Shown: one piece after another, positions 32,964 to 41,620 of the stretch | How the letters are laid out: every line of letters starts with the position of its first letter | Numbering within the stretch: position 1 is the first letter of the stretch | Assembly: GCF_024609325.1 (NCBI RefSeq) | Contig: NZ_JANHMQ010000001.1 | Span: 930,001 to 994,000 of the forward strand | Origin: Geothrix fuzhouensis | GTDB lineage: Bacteria; Acidobacteriota; Holophagae; Holophagales; Holophagaceae | Direction: 5' to 3' | Length of the DNA: 64,000 nucleotides | Program-made: the position numbers and the translations under genes | Notes under the pieces: model-generated | The model's database searches: none | Told to the model about the DNA's origin: nothing | The model's input: the letters and a program-made list of their open reading frames with translations, nothing else

Positions 32964-34331
32964 GTGTTCGGCAAGATTCAGCATATCCATTTCGTGGGCA
33001 TCGGCGGCATCGGCATGTCGGGCATCGCCGAGGTGCTCGCCAACCTGGGTCACAGGGTCTCCGGCTCGGATCTCAAGGAGAGCGCCGTCACCCAGCGCCT
33101 GCGCGGGCTGGGTATCGAAGTGCACCTGGGCCATCAGAGCGAGGCCATCGAAGGTGCGCAGGTGGTCGTCATCTCCTCGGCCGTGAAGGGCGACAACCCC
33201 GAAGTCGTGGCGGCCCACGCCGCCAAGGTGCCGGTGATCCCCCGGGGCGAGATGCTGGCGGAGCTGATGCGCATGAAATACGGCATCGCCGTGGCAGGCT
33301 CGCACGGGAAGACCACCACCACCAGCATGGTGGCCCAGGTGCTCAGCCATGGCGGCCTCGACCCCACCATCGTCATCGGCGGCAAGCTCGGCACCATCGG
33401 CAGCAACGCCAAGCTGGGCAAGGGTCCCGTCCTGGTGGCCGAGGCCGACGAAAGCGACGGCAGTTTCCTCATGCTGAACCCCACCCTGGCCACCATCACC
33501 AACATCGACCGGGAGCACCTGGACCACTACAAGGATCTGGAGGAGATCCAGGATGCCTTCGTGGCCTTCGCCAACAAGGTGCCCTTCTACGGTTCCGTGT
33601 TCCTGTGCATGGACGATCCCCACGCCGCCGCCGTGCGCCCGCGCCTGAAGCGCCAGGTGCGTACCTACGGCACTCACCCCCAGGTGGACATCCGGGCCCA
33701 GGAGATCCGCCAGGAGGGCTTCCACACCTACTTCAAGGTTCGCGCCTACGGTGAGGATCTGGGCGCCTTCAGCCTGGGCGTGCCCGGCCACCACATGGTG
33801 CTGAACGCCCTGGCCGCCATCGGCATCGCGCTCGAACTCGACGTGGAGCGCGAAGTCATCCGCACCAGCCTGGCGGAGTTCACCGGCGCCGACCGGCGCT
33901 TCCAGCTCAAGGGTGAAAAGGACGGCGTGCTGGTGGTGGACGACTACGGGCACCACCCCACGGAGATCGCCGCCACCCTCGCCGCGGCCCGGGCCGGGTT
34001 CCCCGAGCGCCGCGTGGTGGCGGCATTCCAGCCCCACCGGTACAGCCGCACCAAGGCCCTGCTGGACGAGTTCGGCACTGCGTTCTTCGAGGCGGATTCC
34101 GTGGTGGTTACAGACATCTACCCCGCGGGCGAGCCACCCATCCAGGGCGTGGATAGCGCCGCCGTGGTGGAGGCCCTGCGCTCCCATGGTCAGAAGGACG
34201 TCCACCTCGCCGGCCGCGTGGAGGACCTGCCCGAAGTCCTCAAGCGCCTCACCCGCAGCGGAGATCTCCTCATCACCTTCGGTGCGGGCTCCATCACCCA
34301 GGCCGGGCCCGCCTTCCTGGGCCTGACCTGA
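32964..34331 (+). CDS. murC: UDP-N-acetylmuramate-L-alanine ligase
   Basis: A 455-residue Mur ligase that adds L-alanine to UDP-MurNAc in peptidoglycan synthesis. The N-terminal UDP-binding domain shows [22 protein letters not shown]. The ATP P-loop is [31 protein letters not shown] carries the metal-binding Glu and Asp, and [14 protein letters not shown] is the MurC/Mpl signature near residue 330. The ATP and C-terminal domains follow the usual spacing. The start used is the GTG at 32964 ([12 protein letters not shown]), chosen by family length. A longer open frame runs upstream through the divergent gene and is not supported. Unlike many bacteria, no other mur or fts cluster genes flank it. 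Confidence 0.95.
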   Translation: MFGKIQHIHFVGIGGIGMSGIAEVLANLGHRVSGSDLKESAVTQRLRGLGIEVHLGHQSEAIEGAQVVVISSAVKGDNPEVVAAHAAKVPVIPRGEMLAELMRMKYGIAVAGSHGKTTTTSMVAQVLSHGGLDPTIVIGGKLGTIGSNAKLGKGPVLVAEADESDGSFLMLNPTLATITNIDREHLDHYKDLEEIQDAFVAFANKVPFYGSVFLCMDDPHAAAVRPRLKRQVRTYGTHPQVDIRAQEIRQEGFHTYFKVRAYGEDLGAFSLGVPGHHMVLNALAAIGIALELDVEREVIRTSLAEFTGADRRFQLKGEKDGVLVVDDYGHHPTEIAATLAAARAGFPERRVVAAFQPHRYSRTKALLDEFGTAFFEADSVVVTDIYPAGEPPIQGVDSAAVVEALRSHGQKDVHLAGRVEDLPEVLKRLTRSGDLLITFGAGSITQAGPAFLGLT

Positions 34332-34338
34332 GGTCGTC

Positions 34339-36957
34339 ATGAGGCACCCCCTCCGGTTGAGCCTCCCTGCCCTCCTCGCTCCAGCCTGTGTCCTGGCGGG
34401 CCTTCCGCCCGGCCTGCTGCCCGCCGGAGAACACCGCCCGGAGGTACCCCAACCCGATCTCGGGGCCCGGTACACCACCCATCCTGCGCTGCTGGCCTAC
34501 GTCCGCGCCTTGGCCGCCGCCGCGCCGGACCGCGTGAAGCTCTTTTCTCTGAACGTCACGGAGGAGGGGCGGGAGCAGCCTTTCCTCGTCATCAGTTCGC
34601 CCGAGAATATGAAGCGGCTGGACGAACTTCAGGCCCTCAACGCCAAGCTCGCGGATCCCCGGACCTGCGGTGAGGGCGAAGCCCGCCGCATCGCGGAGAC
34701 CAATCCCGCCTTCGTGTGGCTGGGCTACTCGGTCCACGGTTCCGAGGCATCGGGTTCCGAGGCGGCCCTGGCCGTGGCCTACCACTTCGCGGCGGGCCGG
34801 TCCCCCGAGGTCGTGAAGCAGCTCGAGCGCGTGGTGCTCCTCATGGATCTCACCCAGAACCCCGACGGGCTGGCGCGACACCGGCAGGCGGTGGCGGAAG
34901 CCACCACGCCCTTCAACACCAGCGATCCCATGGACGCGCAGAACACCAGCCGCTGGCCCGGCGGCCGCTTCAACCACCGACTCTTCGATCTGAACCGCGA
35001 CTGGGCCTGGCAGACCCAGGGCGAGTCCCGCGCCAAGGCCGCCGCCTTCCTGCGCTGGAACCCCCAGGTGCTGGCGGACCACCACGAGATGTGGGCCGAG
35101 GCCACCTACTACTTCCCGCCCACCATGCAGCCCATTCACGAGGCCCTCCCCGCCGCCTTCTCTGGCCGCTGGCAGGCAGCCTTCGGGAAGAGCGTAGCCC
35201 GGGCCTTCGACGCCCACGGCTGGGCCTACTTCAGCCGCGACGTGTTCGACCTGTTCTACCCCGGCTATGGCGATTCCTGGCCCACCTTCCAGGGTGCCGT
35301 GGGCATGACCTTCGAGGTGGCTGGCCAGGGCGGCCCCGCCTACAAGCGCCAGGATGGCGAGATCCTCACCCTTGAGGGACGCATCCAGCGCCACGTCGCC
35401 GCCAGCCTGGCCACCGTGGCCACCGCCGCGGCCGAGCACCAGGCCCTGCTCTGGGACTTCCAGCGGGCCCGCCGTGAGCGCGTGGCCGAAGGCAGCCGCG
35501 CCGGGGCCTTTCTCCTGGCAGAGGGACCGGACCCAGGCCGGACGCGCACCCTGGTCGATCTGCTGGGACGCAACGGCATCGAGGTTCTGCGCACCACGGT
35601 CGACCTGAGTACCGCTGGGCTCGAACCCATCGGCCTCGCCAAGGCACCCGGCCTGCCCGCCGGCAGCTACCTGGTCCCCTTGGATCAACCCCGCGGCGCC
35701 CTGGCCCAGGCCCTGCTCGAAGGTGAGGCCCACATGGGACCCAAGCCCACCTACGACCTCACCGCCTGGAGCCTGCCCCTCGCCTTCCATGTGCCCGCCT
35801 GGCGGGCGAAGGTGCGCCCCAAGGTCGCCACGGCCCCCCTTGCCGCCAGTGCCGACGCCGTGCTTCCCGCGGCTGGCTGGGGCTACCTGATTCCCGGTGG
35901 GCATGAAGGTGTCGAGCGCACGCTCGCGGCGCTCCTCCAGGAAGGCTTCAAGGCCACGGCCCTGGCCGAAGCCGCCATGTTCAAAAGCCAGCGGTACGGT
36001 CCGGGCACCCTGGTCCTGCCCCGCCGCACGAACCCGGACTCCCTCGGCGCGCGCCTGCAGGCTCTGGCCCGGGAGAATCATCATCCCGTGGTGGCCATGG
36101 ACACCGCCCAGATGGACGCGGGACCGGACCTGGGCTCCAATCGCGCCCTGATTCTCCGCATGCCCCGCATCGCCGTGCTCATGGACCGCCCCGCGAATCC
36201 CATGGCCTTCGGCGCCGTGGCCCACACCCTCACGGAAGCGGGCCTGCCCTTCGTGCAGCTCCGGGCCGACCGGTTCGGCGCCACACCGTTGGCGCGCTTC
36301 ACCCATGTCGTCGTGGTGGATGACGGAGCTCAGGGCAAGGCCTGGCAGCAGGCCCTCGGCGAGGGCGGCGCGGCCAAGCTGAAGGCCTGGATCACCGAGG
36401 GCGGCAGCCTCCTGGCCTTCCAGGGTGGCGCGGCCTACGCCTCCCGGGCGAGTCTGACGCCGACGGGCTACCACCTGCTGGCCAAGGCGGCCGAGGAGGC
36501 CCGGCTCAAGGAAAAAGATCCCAAGCGTGAGGCGCCCAAGGCCGATTCTGCGGACCTGGTGCGTCCCTGGGACAAGCGCGAAGAGCGGGCCCTGGAGGAG
36601 AGCGTCCCCGGCGCCTTCCTGAAAGTGGAAGTGGACGGTAGCCATCCCCTGGCCTGGGGCCTCCACGCCGAGGGCGGCGCAGCGGTGCTCGACACCAGCG
36701 ACCCCATCCTCGAGCTGAGCCAGGGTGGCGAGAACCCCCTCCACTACGGCAGGGAAGATCTGAAGGTGTCGGGCCTGGTGCCCAAGGCCATGGAAGCCAA
36801 GCTCCAGCAGACCGCCTACGCCATCCGCGAGAAGCTGGGCCAGGGCGCCGTGATCCTGGTGGCAGGTGATCCGGTGTTCCGCGGCCAGGAGCCCTTCACG
36901 CGGCGGCTCCTGTTCAACGCCATTTTCTTCGGGGCCTACCGGCCTGCTCCAGAATGA
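34339..36957 (+). CDS. secreted M14 family zinc carboxypeptidase-like protein
   Basis: An 872-residue exported protein with a long signal peptide region (LRLSLPALLAPACVLAGLP). The M14 catalytic domain occupies residues about 50-360. GYSVHGSEASGSEAALAVAY has the HxxE zinc ligands, LLMDLTQNPDGLARH and FDLNRDWAWQTQGESRAKA follow the family order, and LADHHEMWAEATYYFPP carries the later His. GMTFEVAGQGG has the catalytic Glu. The remaining about 500 residues include a flavodoxin-like or GATase-like segment (RIAVLMDRPANPMAFG, HVVVVDDGAQGKAW, GGSLLAFQGGAAYASRA), as in other large M14 proteins of this type. It starts 7 bp after murC, so it may be co-transcribed. The peptide substrate is unknown; cell-wall peptides are conceivable. 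Confidence 0.88.
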   Translation: MRHPLRLSLPALLAPACVLAGLPPGLLPAGEHRPEVPQPDLGARYTTHPALLAYVRALAAAAPDRVKLFSLNVTEEGREQPFLVISSPENMKRLDELQALNAKLADPRTCGEGEARRIAETNPAFVWLGYSVHGSEASGSEAALAVAYHFAAGRSPEVVKQLERVVLLMDLTQNPDGLARHRQAVAEATTPFNTSDPMDAQNTSRWPGGRFNHRLFDLNRDWAWQTQGESRAKAAAFLRWNPQVLADHHEMWAEATYYFPPTMQPIHEALPAAFSGRWQAAFGKSVARAFDAHGWAYFSRDVFDLFYPGYGDSWPTFQGAVGMTFEVAGQGGPAYKRQDGEILTLEGRIQRHVAASLATVATAAAEHQALLWDFQRARRERVAEGSRAGAFLLAEGPDPGRTRTLVDLLGRNGIEVLRTTVDLSTAGLEPIGLAKAPGLPAGSYLVPLDQPRGALAQALLEGEAHMGPKPTYDLTAWSLPLAFHVPAWRAKVRPKVATAPLAASADAVLPAAGWGYLIPGGHEGVERTLAALLQEGFKATALAEAAMFKSQRYGPGTLVLPRRTNPDSLGARLQALARENHHPVVAMDTAQMDAGPDLGSNRALILRMPRIAVLMDRPANPMAFGAVAHTLTEAGLPFVQLRADRFGATPLARFTHVVVVDDGAQGKAWQQALGEGGAAKLKAWITEGGSLLAFQGGAAYASRASLTPTGYHLLAKAAEEARLKEKDPKREAPKADSADLVRPWDKREERALEESVPGAFLKVEVDGSHPLAWGLHAEGGAAVLDTSDPILELSQGGENPLHYGREDLKVSGLVPKAMEAKLQQTAYAIREKLGQGAVILVAGDPVFRGQEPFTRRLLFNAIFFGAYRPAPE

Positions 36958-36979
36958 GGCCCGGAATGAGGGACACCCG

Positions 36980-37561
36980 ATGACCAACCCCGGCGACCTC
37001 CGCTTCACCCTCGCCATCACCGGCGCGTCAGGCTCGGCTTTCGGCGTGGCGGTGCTTCGCCGCCTGTCCGCCAGTCCCGCCGTGGCCGAGATCGCCCTGC
37101 TGCTGTCGCCCACGGGGAAGCGCTGCCTGCTGGACGAAACCGGCCTCACACCCAAGGACCTCGCCGCCCTGCCGAAAGTCGGCCTGCGGGACGAGCGCGA
37201 CCTGGGCGCAGACATCTCCTCGGGCTCGCACCGCCACGACGGCATGGCCATCGTGCCCTGCAGCGCCGGCGCCCTGGGCCGCATCGCCGCCGGCGTGAGC
37301 GAGTCCCTGGTGAGCCGCGCCGCGGACGTGTGCCTGAAGGAACGCCGCCCGCTGGTGCTCTGTCTCCGGGAGACGCCTCTGAACCGCATCCACCTGGAGA
37401 ACATGCTCCGCGTCCACGACGCCGGCGCCATCGTGATGCCGCTCATGCCGAGCTTCTACACCGCCCCCAAGGGCCTCGACGACCTCTACGACACCTTCGC
37501 CACGCGGGTGCTGGACCAGCTGGGCCTGGCGGAGGCGGATGCCCGACGGTGGAAGGAATGA
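36980..37561 (+). CDS. ubiX: UbiX/Pad1-type flavin prenyltransferase
   Basis: A 193-residue flavoprotein starting MTNPGDLRFTLAITGASGSA with GAGGGAC upstream. It has ITGASGSAFGVAVLRRL for the phosphate of FMN, SSGSHRHDGMAIVPCSAGALGRIAAGVSESLVSRAADVCLKERRPLVL as the core FMN and prenyl site, and LRETPLNRIHLENMLRVHDAGAIVMPLMPSFY near the C-terminus. These are diagnostic. The enzyme makes prenylated FMN, the cofactor of UbiD-type decarboxylases in ubiquinone or menaquinone-like and aromatic acid metabolism. No ubiD is visible in the window. Its stop overlaps the start of the PfkB kinase gene (ATGA). Confidence 0.95.
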   Translation: MTNPGDLRFTLAITGASGSAFGVAVLRRLSASPAVAEIALLLSPTGKRCLLDETGLTPKDLAALPKVGLRDERDLGADISSGSHRHDGMAIVPCSAGALGRIAAGVSESLVSRAADVCLKERRPLVLCLRETPLNRIHLENMLRVHDAGAIVMPLMPSFYTAPKGLDDLYDTFATRVLDQLGLAEADARRWKE

Positions 37562-38454
37562 TTCCTCCGGAGGTCGTCGTCGTCGGGTGCGCGGGCCTCG
37601 ACACCAACGTGTACCTTCCGCCGGCCGGCATCGACTGGACCGTGGAGGGGAACTTCACGGAGAACCTTGACTGCGTGGGCCAGGCCGGGGGCTATGCCAG
37701 CCTGGGCTACGCGGCCCTGGGGCGGCGCGTGGCCTTCATCGGCCATGTGGGCGAGGACGCCGCAGGTGGGGCGGTCCGAGCGCGGCTCGCCGGTGCAGGC
37801 GTCGACCTGCGCGGCCTGGGCGTGGACCCTGCGGGGACTGCCCGGAGCATGAATCTGATGTACCCCGATGGCCGGCGCAAGAACTTCTACGACGGGAAGG
37901 GGCGCCCCGCCCCCAATCTGGACCTGCCGCGCTGCCGCGAGGTGATGGCCGGCGCCCGGCTGGCGCACGTCAACATCCCGGACTGGGCGCGCCGCCTGCT
38001 GCCGGTGGCGAAAGAGCTGGGCCTCACGGTGGCCTGCGACCTCCAGGACGTCATTGACCCGGCGGATCCGTATCGGCGGGACTTCATCGAGCAGGCGGAC
38101 ATCCTCTTCTTCTCCGCCGCCAATCACGGCGATCCCGGCCCGCTCATCCAGGCCTTCCTGGAGGGGCACCCTGACCGCATCGTGGTGTCGGGCATGGGCG
38201 CGCAGGGCTGCGCCCTGGGCACCCGCGACGGCATCGCCTTCTTCCCGCCCGTGGCCGACGAACGGCTCGTAGTCGACACGAATGGCGCTGGCGACGCCCT
38301 GGCGGTGGGCTTCCTCACCAGCTACGTGCTGGAGCAGCGCTCGCTGGAAGTTTCCATCCGACGGGGCCAGCTCGCCGCCCGCCACGCCTGCACCCTGCGG
38401 GGAACCTCCGCCGGCCTCATCTCGGCCCGGGAGCTGGACGCCCGGTCCCGCTGA
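37558..38454 (+). CDS. PfkB family carbohydrate/nucleoside kinase
   Basis: A 298-residue ribokinase-fold kinase starting MIPPEVVVVGCAGLDTNVYL. The PfkB pattern is seen in GQAGGYASLGYAALGRRVAFIGHVGEDAAGG near residue 45 and in the C-terminal VDTNGAGDALAVGFLTSYVLE, which carries the catalytic Asp and the anion hole GAGD. The substrate is a sugar or nucleoside; motifs do not discriminate. It is translationally coupled to ubiX by an ATGA overlap, a pairing with no obvious biochemical reason. It ends 9 bp before the 3' end of the convergent ftsX gene, with no hairpin between. Confidence 0.9.
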   Translation: MIPPEVVVVGCAGLDTNVYLPPAGIDWTVEGNFTENLDCVGQAGGYASLGYAALGRRVAFIGHVGEDAAGGAVRARLAGAGVDLRGLGVDPAGTARSMNLMYPDGRRKNFYDGKGRPAPNLDLPRCREVMAGARLAHVNIPDWARRLLPVAKELGLTVACDLQDVIDPADPYRRDFIEQADILFFSAANHGDPGPLIQAFLEGHPDRIVVSGMGAQGCALGTRDGIAFFPPVADERLVVDTNGAGDALAVGFLTSYVLEQRSLEVSIRRGQLAARHACTLRGTSAGLISARELDARSR

Positions 38455-38463
38455 GGCCCGGAA

Positions 38464-39393
38464 TCAGCCCGCGCTCTCCATCAGGGCGGCCTCGGCGCGC
38501 TGGGCCCGGCGAGTGCTCCAGAAAGCCCAGAGGGCGCCCAGGGCACCGGTGGCGGCCCCGACGACGGCGAGCAGGGCCATGCTGCCAGCCGAGAAGAACC
38601 CCAGGCGCGCCAGGTCCACCAGCAGGGGTGACAGGCCGCCCATGCCCCGGGAGATCGGCAACCAGAGGCCGAAGAGGCCCAGCAGGGCCAGCAGGCTGCC
38701 GCCCAGACCCAGCACCGCGCCTTCCAGCACCAGGGGGGTGCGAATGAAGCTTTCGGAAGCCCCCACCAGACGCATGATGGCGATCTCCTCTTCGCGGGCC
38801 AGAATGCTCATGCGGATGACGTTCCCGGTGGCGAAGCCCGCGGCCACCAGAAGCACCGCGCCGAGGCTGGCCAGGGCCGAACGCAGCATGCGGGCCATGT
38901 GCTGGATCTGTTCCAGCCGTTCTTGATCTGCCAGCACGTCGCCCACGCCCGGGATGTCCCGCAGGCTGGCAGCCACTTCCACGGCCCTGGCGCCCTCGGC
39001 GAGATCCTGGCGGAGGCTCAGCTCCAGGCTTTCGGGCAGGGCGTCCTGTCCGGCACTTTCCAGCAGCAGGCCGGCCTCCCGGGTGGCGGACTGGAACCGC
39101 TGGCGATTCTCCGCAGCCGGAACGCGGCGCACCGCACGGAAGCGCGGATCGCGTCGGAGACGGGCCTCCGCTTCATCGAGGTTCTTGCCATCAGCGGCGT
39201 AGACGACGACCTTGGCCATGTCCTCCAGGCGCCCCACGAAGCGGTCGAGGCTCTCCACCAACAGCAGTCCCCCGCCCGCCAGAAGAAGGCCAGAGGCCAG
39301 GGTAAGTACGGCCAAGAGATACTGGCCCCGGTGCCGGAAGAGGTCCCGCATGACATCCTGGGTCAGCAATCCCAGCAGGCGTAGTGCGGTCAC
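38464..39393 (-). CDS. ftsX: FtsX-like cell-division permease
   Basis: A 309-residue membrane protein with the FtsX topology. There is one N-terminal helix (YLLAVLTLASGLLLAGGGLLL), then an extracytoplasmic region of about 130 residues containing VVVYAADGKNLDEAEARLRRDP. Three C-terminal helices follow (LASLGAVLLVAAGFATGNVI, VLEGAVLGLGGSLLALLGLFGLWLP, SAGSMALLAVVGAATGALGALW). VIRMSILAREEEIAIMRLVGAS is the conserved cytoplasmic stretch that contacts FtsE. FtsX with FtsE regulates cell-wall hydrolases at the septum. I chose the GTG at 39393, which overlaps the upstream lipoprotein stop (GTGA). No ftsE ATPase gene is adjacent, which is unusual. Confidence 0.9.
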   Translation of the reverse strand: MTALRLLGLLTQDVMRDLFRHRGQYLLAVLTLASGLLLAGGGLLLVESLDRFVGRLEDMAKVVVYAADGKNLDEAEARLRRDPRFRAVRRVPAAENRQRFQSATREAGLLLESAGQDALPESLELSLRQDLAEGARAVEVAASLRDIPGVGDVLADQERLEQIQHMARMLRSALASLGAVLLVAAGFATGNVIRMSILAREEEIAIMRLVGASESFIRTPLVLEGAVLGLGGSLLALLGLFGLWLPISRGMGGLSPLLVDLARLGFFSAGSMALLAVVGAATGALGALWAFWSTRRAQRAEAALMESAG

Positions 39394-40475
39394 GACGCGT
39401 TCCCATCCACGGCCACGCCCTTGAACAAGGAGGTGGTGGGCGCGGGGACGATGGCCTTGGCCGCCGTACCTCCCATGGGCGCTTTCCACAGGAAGATGGT
39501 GTCATAGGCCGTGCTGCCGCTCCCCCGCAGGCCCACCAGCCAATCCTTGGTGCCGGCATGGGCGATGACTCGGAGATCCGGCTGGTCCGTGGCGCTTCCG
39601 AGGGTGGCGGTGGGTGCCTGGTCGTAGGCTTGGCCGAACATCCCGGTGGTGAAGACCTGGATCGGCGCGGTGGAGACTCCCGCATCAACGTTGTGGCGGG
39701 CCACGAAGAGGTAGCCGTTGCCGGTGTCGAGTGCGAGGGAACCGTACTGGCCGATGAGGGTCGAAGGGCCGATGATCGTGTTGGCATCCGTGAAGCCGGA
39801 GGATGTGCCCTTGCGGAGCCGCGGCCCGGTATAGGTCGTCACAGCGCCCACGGTATCGCCCGAGAGCATGAAGGCGTATACCGCACCTGACGCGGAGGCG
39901 ACGCCGGTCCCGCCGGTATCCCCACTCACCGCGAGCGCAGTGAGCGCAATCGTGGCGCTCTGGGGCTGGCTGCTGGCATTGGTTACGACCCAGATTTGCG
40001 TGCCACTGCTGCCGTTCTCGGTGATGTAGAGGGTGTCGTTCTGCATGTCCAGACTGGCCTGACCGAAGGTTGAGGTGGACAGGCGACCTGTGCTGGCAAG
40101 ACTGAAGGAGACCACGTCCGAGCTGGCAACTTCTCCCATCTGCGAACGGATGTTCCTCACTCGGACAATGTTGCCGGTATCCGACACGAGGTAGAGATAG
40201 CCATTCTGTCGATCAAGGCAGAGCCCGCCCCAGGCCAGACTGGCGATCTTGCTGCTGAACACGGAAGACGTGATCGTCTTGGTCGGAGCCGCCGTCGTAC
40301 TGGTGCTGTCATACAGCGTGCTCAAATCGGTCCAGACAAACACCTCGCTGGTGGTGCTGTCATACGCGTAGAGGGCCACACCTGCGGTACCGCCAGAGGT
40401 GCCGTCGGGCTCCTTGCAACCCACGGCCACCAGCAGCACGAAGGCCAACAGGCCTGTAAGAAGACGTCGGATCAT
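39390..40475 (-). CDS. lipoprotein of unknown function
   Basis: A 361-residue lipoprotein with a clear lipobox (LLVAVGC, Cys20) after MIRRLLTGLLAFVLLVAVG. The mature part is rich in Ser, Thr, Gly and Ala and built from repeated short strands with the pattern G-Y-L-[YF]-[LV] (RQNGYLYLVSDTGNIVRVRN, TGNGYLFVARHNVDAG, NDTLYITENGSSGTQIWVV). That is what a beta-propeller would look like. No enzyme motif is present. It is encoded between a DUF4388 protein and ftsX, all on the minus strand with 9-bp spacing or overlap, so an envelope or division role is possible but unproven. Confidence 0.7.
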   Translation of the reverse strand: MIRRLLTGLLAFVLLVAVGCKEPDGTSGGTAGVALYAYDSTTSEVFVWTDLSTLYDSTSTTAAPTKTITSSVFSSKIASLAWGGLCLDRQNGYLYLVSDTGNIVRVRNIRSQMGEVASSDVVSFSLASTGRLSTSTFGQASLDMQNDTLYITENGSSGTQIWVVTNASSQPQSATIALTALAVSGDTGGTGVASASGAVYAFMLSGDTVGAVTTYTGPRLRKGTSSGFTDANTIIGPSTLIGQYGSLALDTGNGYLFVARHNVDAGVSTAPIQVFTTGMFGQAYDQAPTATLGSATDQPDLRVIAHAGTKDWLVGLRGSGSTAYDTIFLWKAPMGGTAAKAIVPAPTTSLFKGVAVDGNAS

Positions 40476-40484
40476 GGGGACCGC

Positions 40485-41516
40485 CTACTTGGTGGCGAAG
40501 AGCGCCTTGAGGTGGGTATTCAGGGTACGCACCATGTCGGCATCGCAACCGGCATCCACCGCACTCCGACTGATGGCCAGGGCGAGGTTCTTCACGGCCT
40601 CGGGACCATCTCCCGAGATGATCTGCTGGGTGGCCTTGGCCTGCAGCCGGTTCACCATCTCGTGCTGGGGTTCAGGCAGCACCATCTTGGCGGCCTGGGC
40701 GATGCGCTGGGTGAAGTTCATGAGCTTGACCATGCGTTGGGGGTCATCCGCCGGCGCGGGTTTGGCTGGAGCGGGCGGCGGCACCGCTGCCGCGAACCCG
40801 CCACCAACCGTTTCAGGCAGGGGGTCGTGACCCTCGGGGAAGCCCACGGGGCTCGGCGGGAGGAGCGGGGGGGGCGCGAAGGCCGGGATCTCCTCCCGGA
40901 TGGTCGGCATCGCTTGCGCCGGCGCTGGCTCAGGCGCAGTCGGCGCATCGAGCTTAGGCGGCTTGCCGGATCGGATGCCCTTCAACACCACATGACCGGC
41001 CATGACCAGGCCGTAGAGATCCTTGGCCGTGGTGAGCACGGGCTTCTGCATCGCCTCGGCCATTTCGCCGACGCTGTAGTAGCCCGTGGCCAGGGCCAGG
41101 ACCCGCGCCTCCCGGGCATTCACACCGTGCGGTGTCTCGCCGGGCAGCAAGGTGGAAGCGGGATAGAGGTCCACCGAGGGGACCTTCTGGCTGATGACGC
41201 GCCATTCGTCCATGCGGCGGCCCAGCTCCATGAGGATGGAGGCATTGGGCTTGGTGATGGTGGCTGGCACATCGGGCACCAGTTCCTCGAACCGGTAGCT
41301 GCCATCGAGCCACAGGGCCACTTCCATGAGGGCCTCGAAGCCCTCGCCAGCCTGGGTGACAGCATGGATGATCCGCCCGTCCTTGAGGTAGATCCGAGCC
41401 CGGGAGGCGTCCTGCTGCACATGGAAACACCCGGATTTCCCACCCTGGCTCACGAGCTGGATGATGTCGGGCAGCGGCGCCTCACGCATGGAGCCTTGAA
41501 TCACACCCTGGGACAT
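40485..41516 (-). CDS. DUF4388 (PATAN) domain protein
   Basis: A 343-residue protein starting MSQGVIQGSMREAPLPDIIQ behind AGAGGAA. The N-terminal about 100 residues are a DUF4388/PATAN domain. LPDIIQLVSQGGKSGCFHV, ARIYLKDGRIIHAV and GEGFEALMEVALWLDGSYRF are characteristic, and the domain is often linked to two-component and GTPase signalling. A winged-helix-like middle (AREARVLALATGYYSVGEMAEAM) is followed by a proline- and alanine-rich linker (FAPPPLLPPSPVGFPEGHDP). A helical C-terminus with QRIAQAAKMVLPEPQHEMV ends the protein. No membrane segment. The first gene of a three-gene minus-strand run with the lipoprotein and ftsX. Confidence 0.83.
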   Translation of the reverse strand: MSQGVIQGSMREAPLPDIIQLVSQGGKSGCFHVQQDASRARIYLKDGRIIHAVTQAGEGFEALMEVALWLDGSYRFEELVPDVPATITKPNASILMELGRRMDEWRVISQKVPSVDLYPASTLLPGETPHGVNAREARVLALATGYYSVGEMAEAMQKPVLTTAKDLYGLVMAGHVVLKGIRSGKPPKLDAPTAPEPAPAQAMPTIREEIPAFAPPPLLPPSPVGFPEGHDPLPETVGGGFAAAVPPPAPAKPAPADDPQRMVKLMNFTQRIAQAAKMVLPEPQHEMVNRLQAKATQQIISGDGPEAVKNLALAISRSAVDAGCDADMVRTLNTHLKALFATK

Positions 41517-41620
41517 GGGTCGTTCCTCTCGGGGAAAATGGAGGCCTTCAGGAGATGTTCAACCTTACCACGGAGTGCGCCCTTCCCCCCCGGGTCCTCC
41601 TGCGCGATGCTGAAGGGTCT

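Noticed and set aside
34294-37446. A 1050-codon open frame on the minus strand
   Set aside because: It lies fully antisense to the M14 peptidase and UbiX genes, which have clear motifs. The translation is Gly/His/Ala-rich without domains, as expected for the opposite strand of GC-rich genes.
41517-41620. An FMN riboswitch before ribBX
   Set aside because: The leader is about 100 bases and shows none of the conserved RFN-element boxes.
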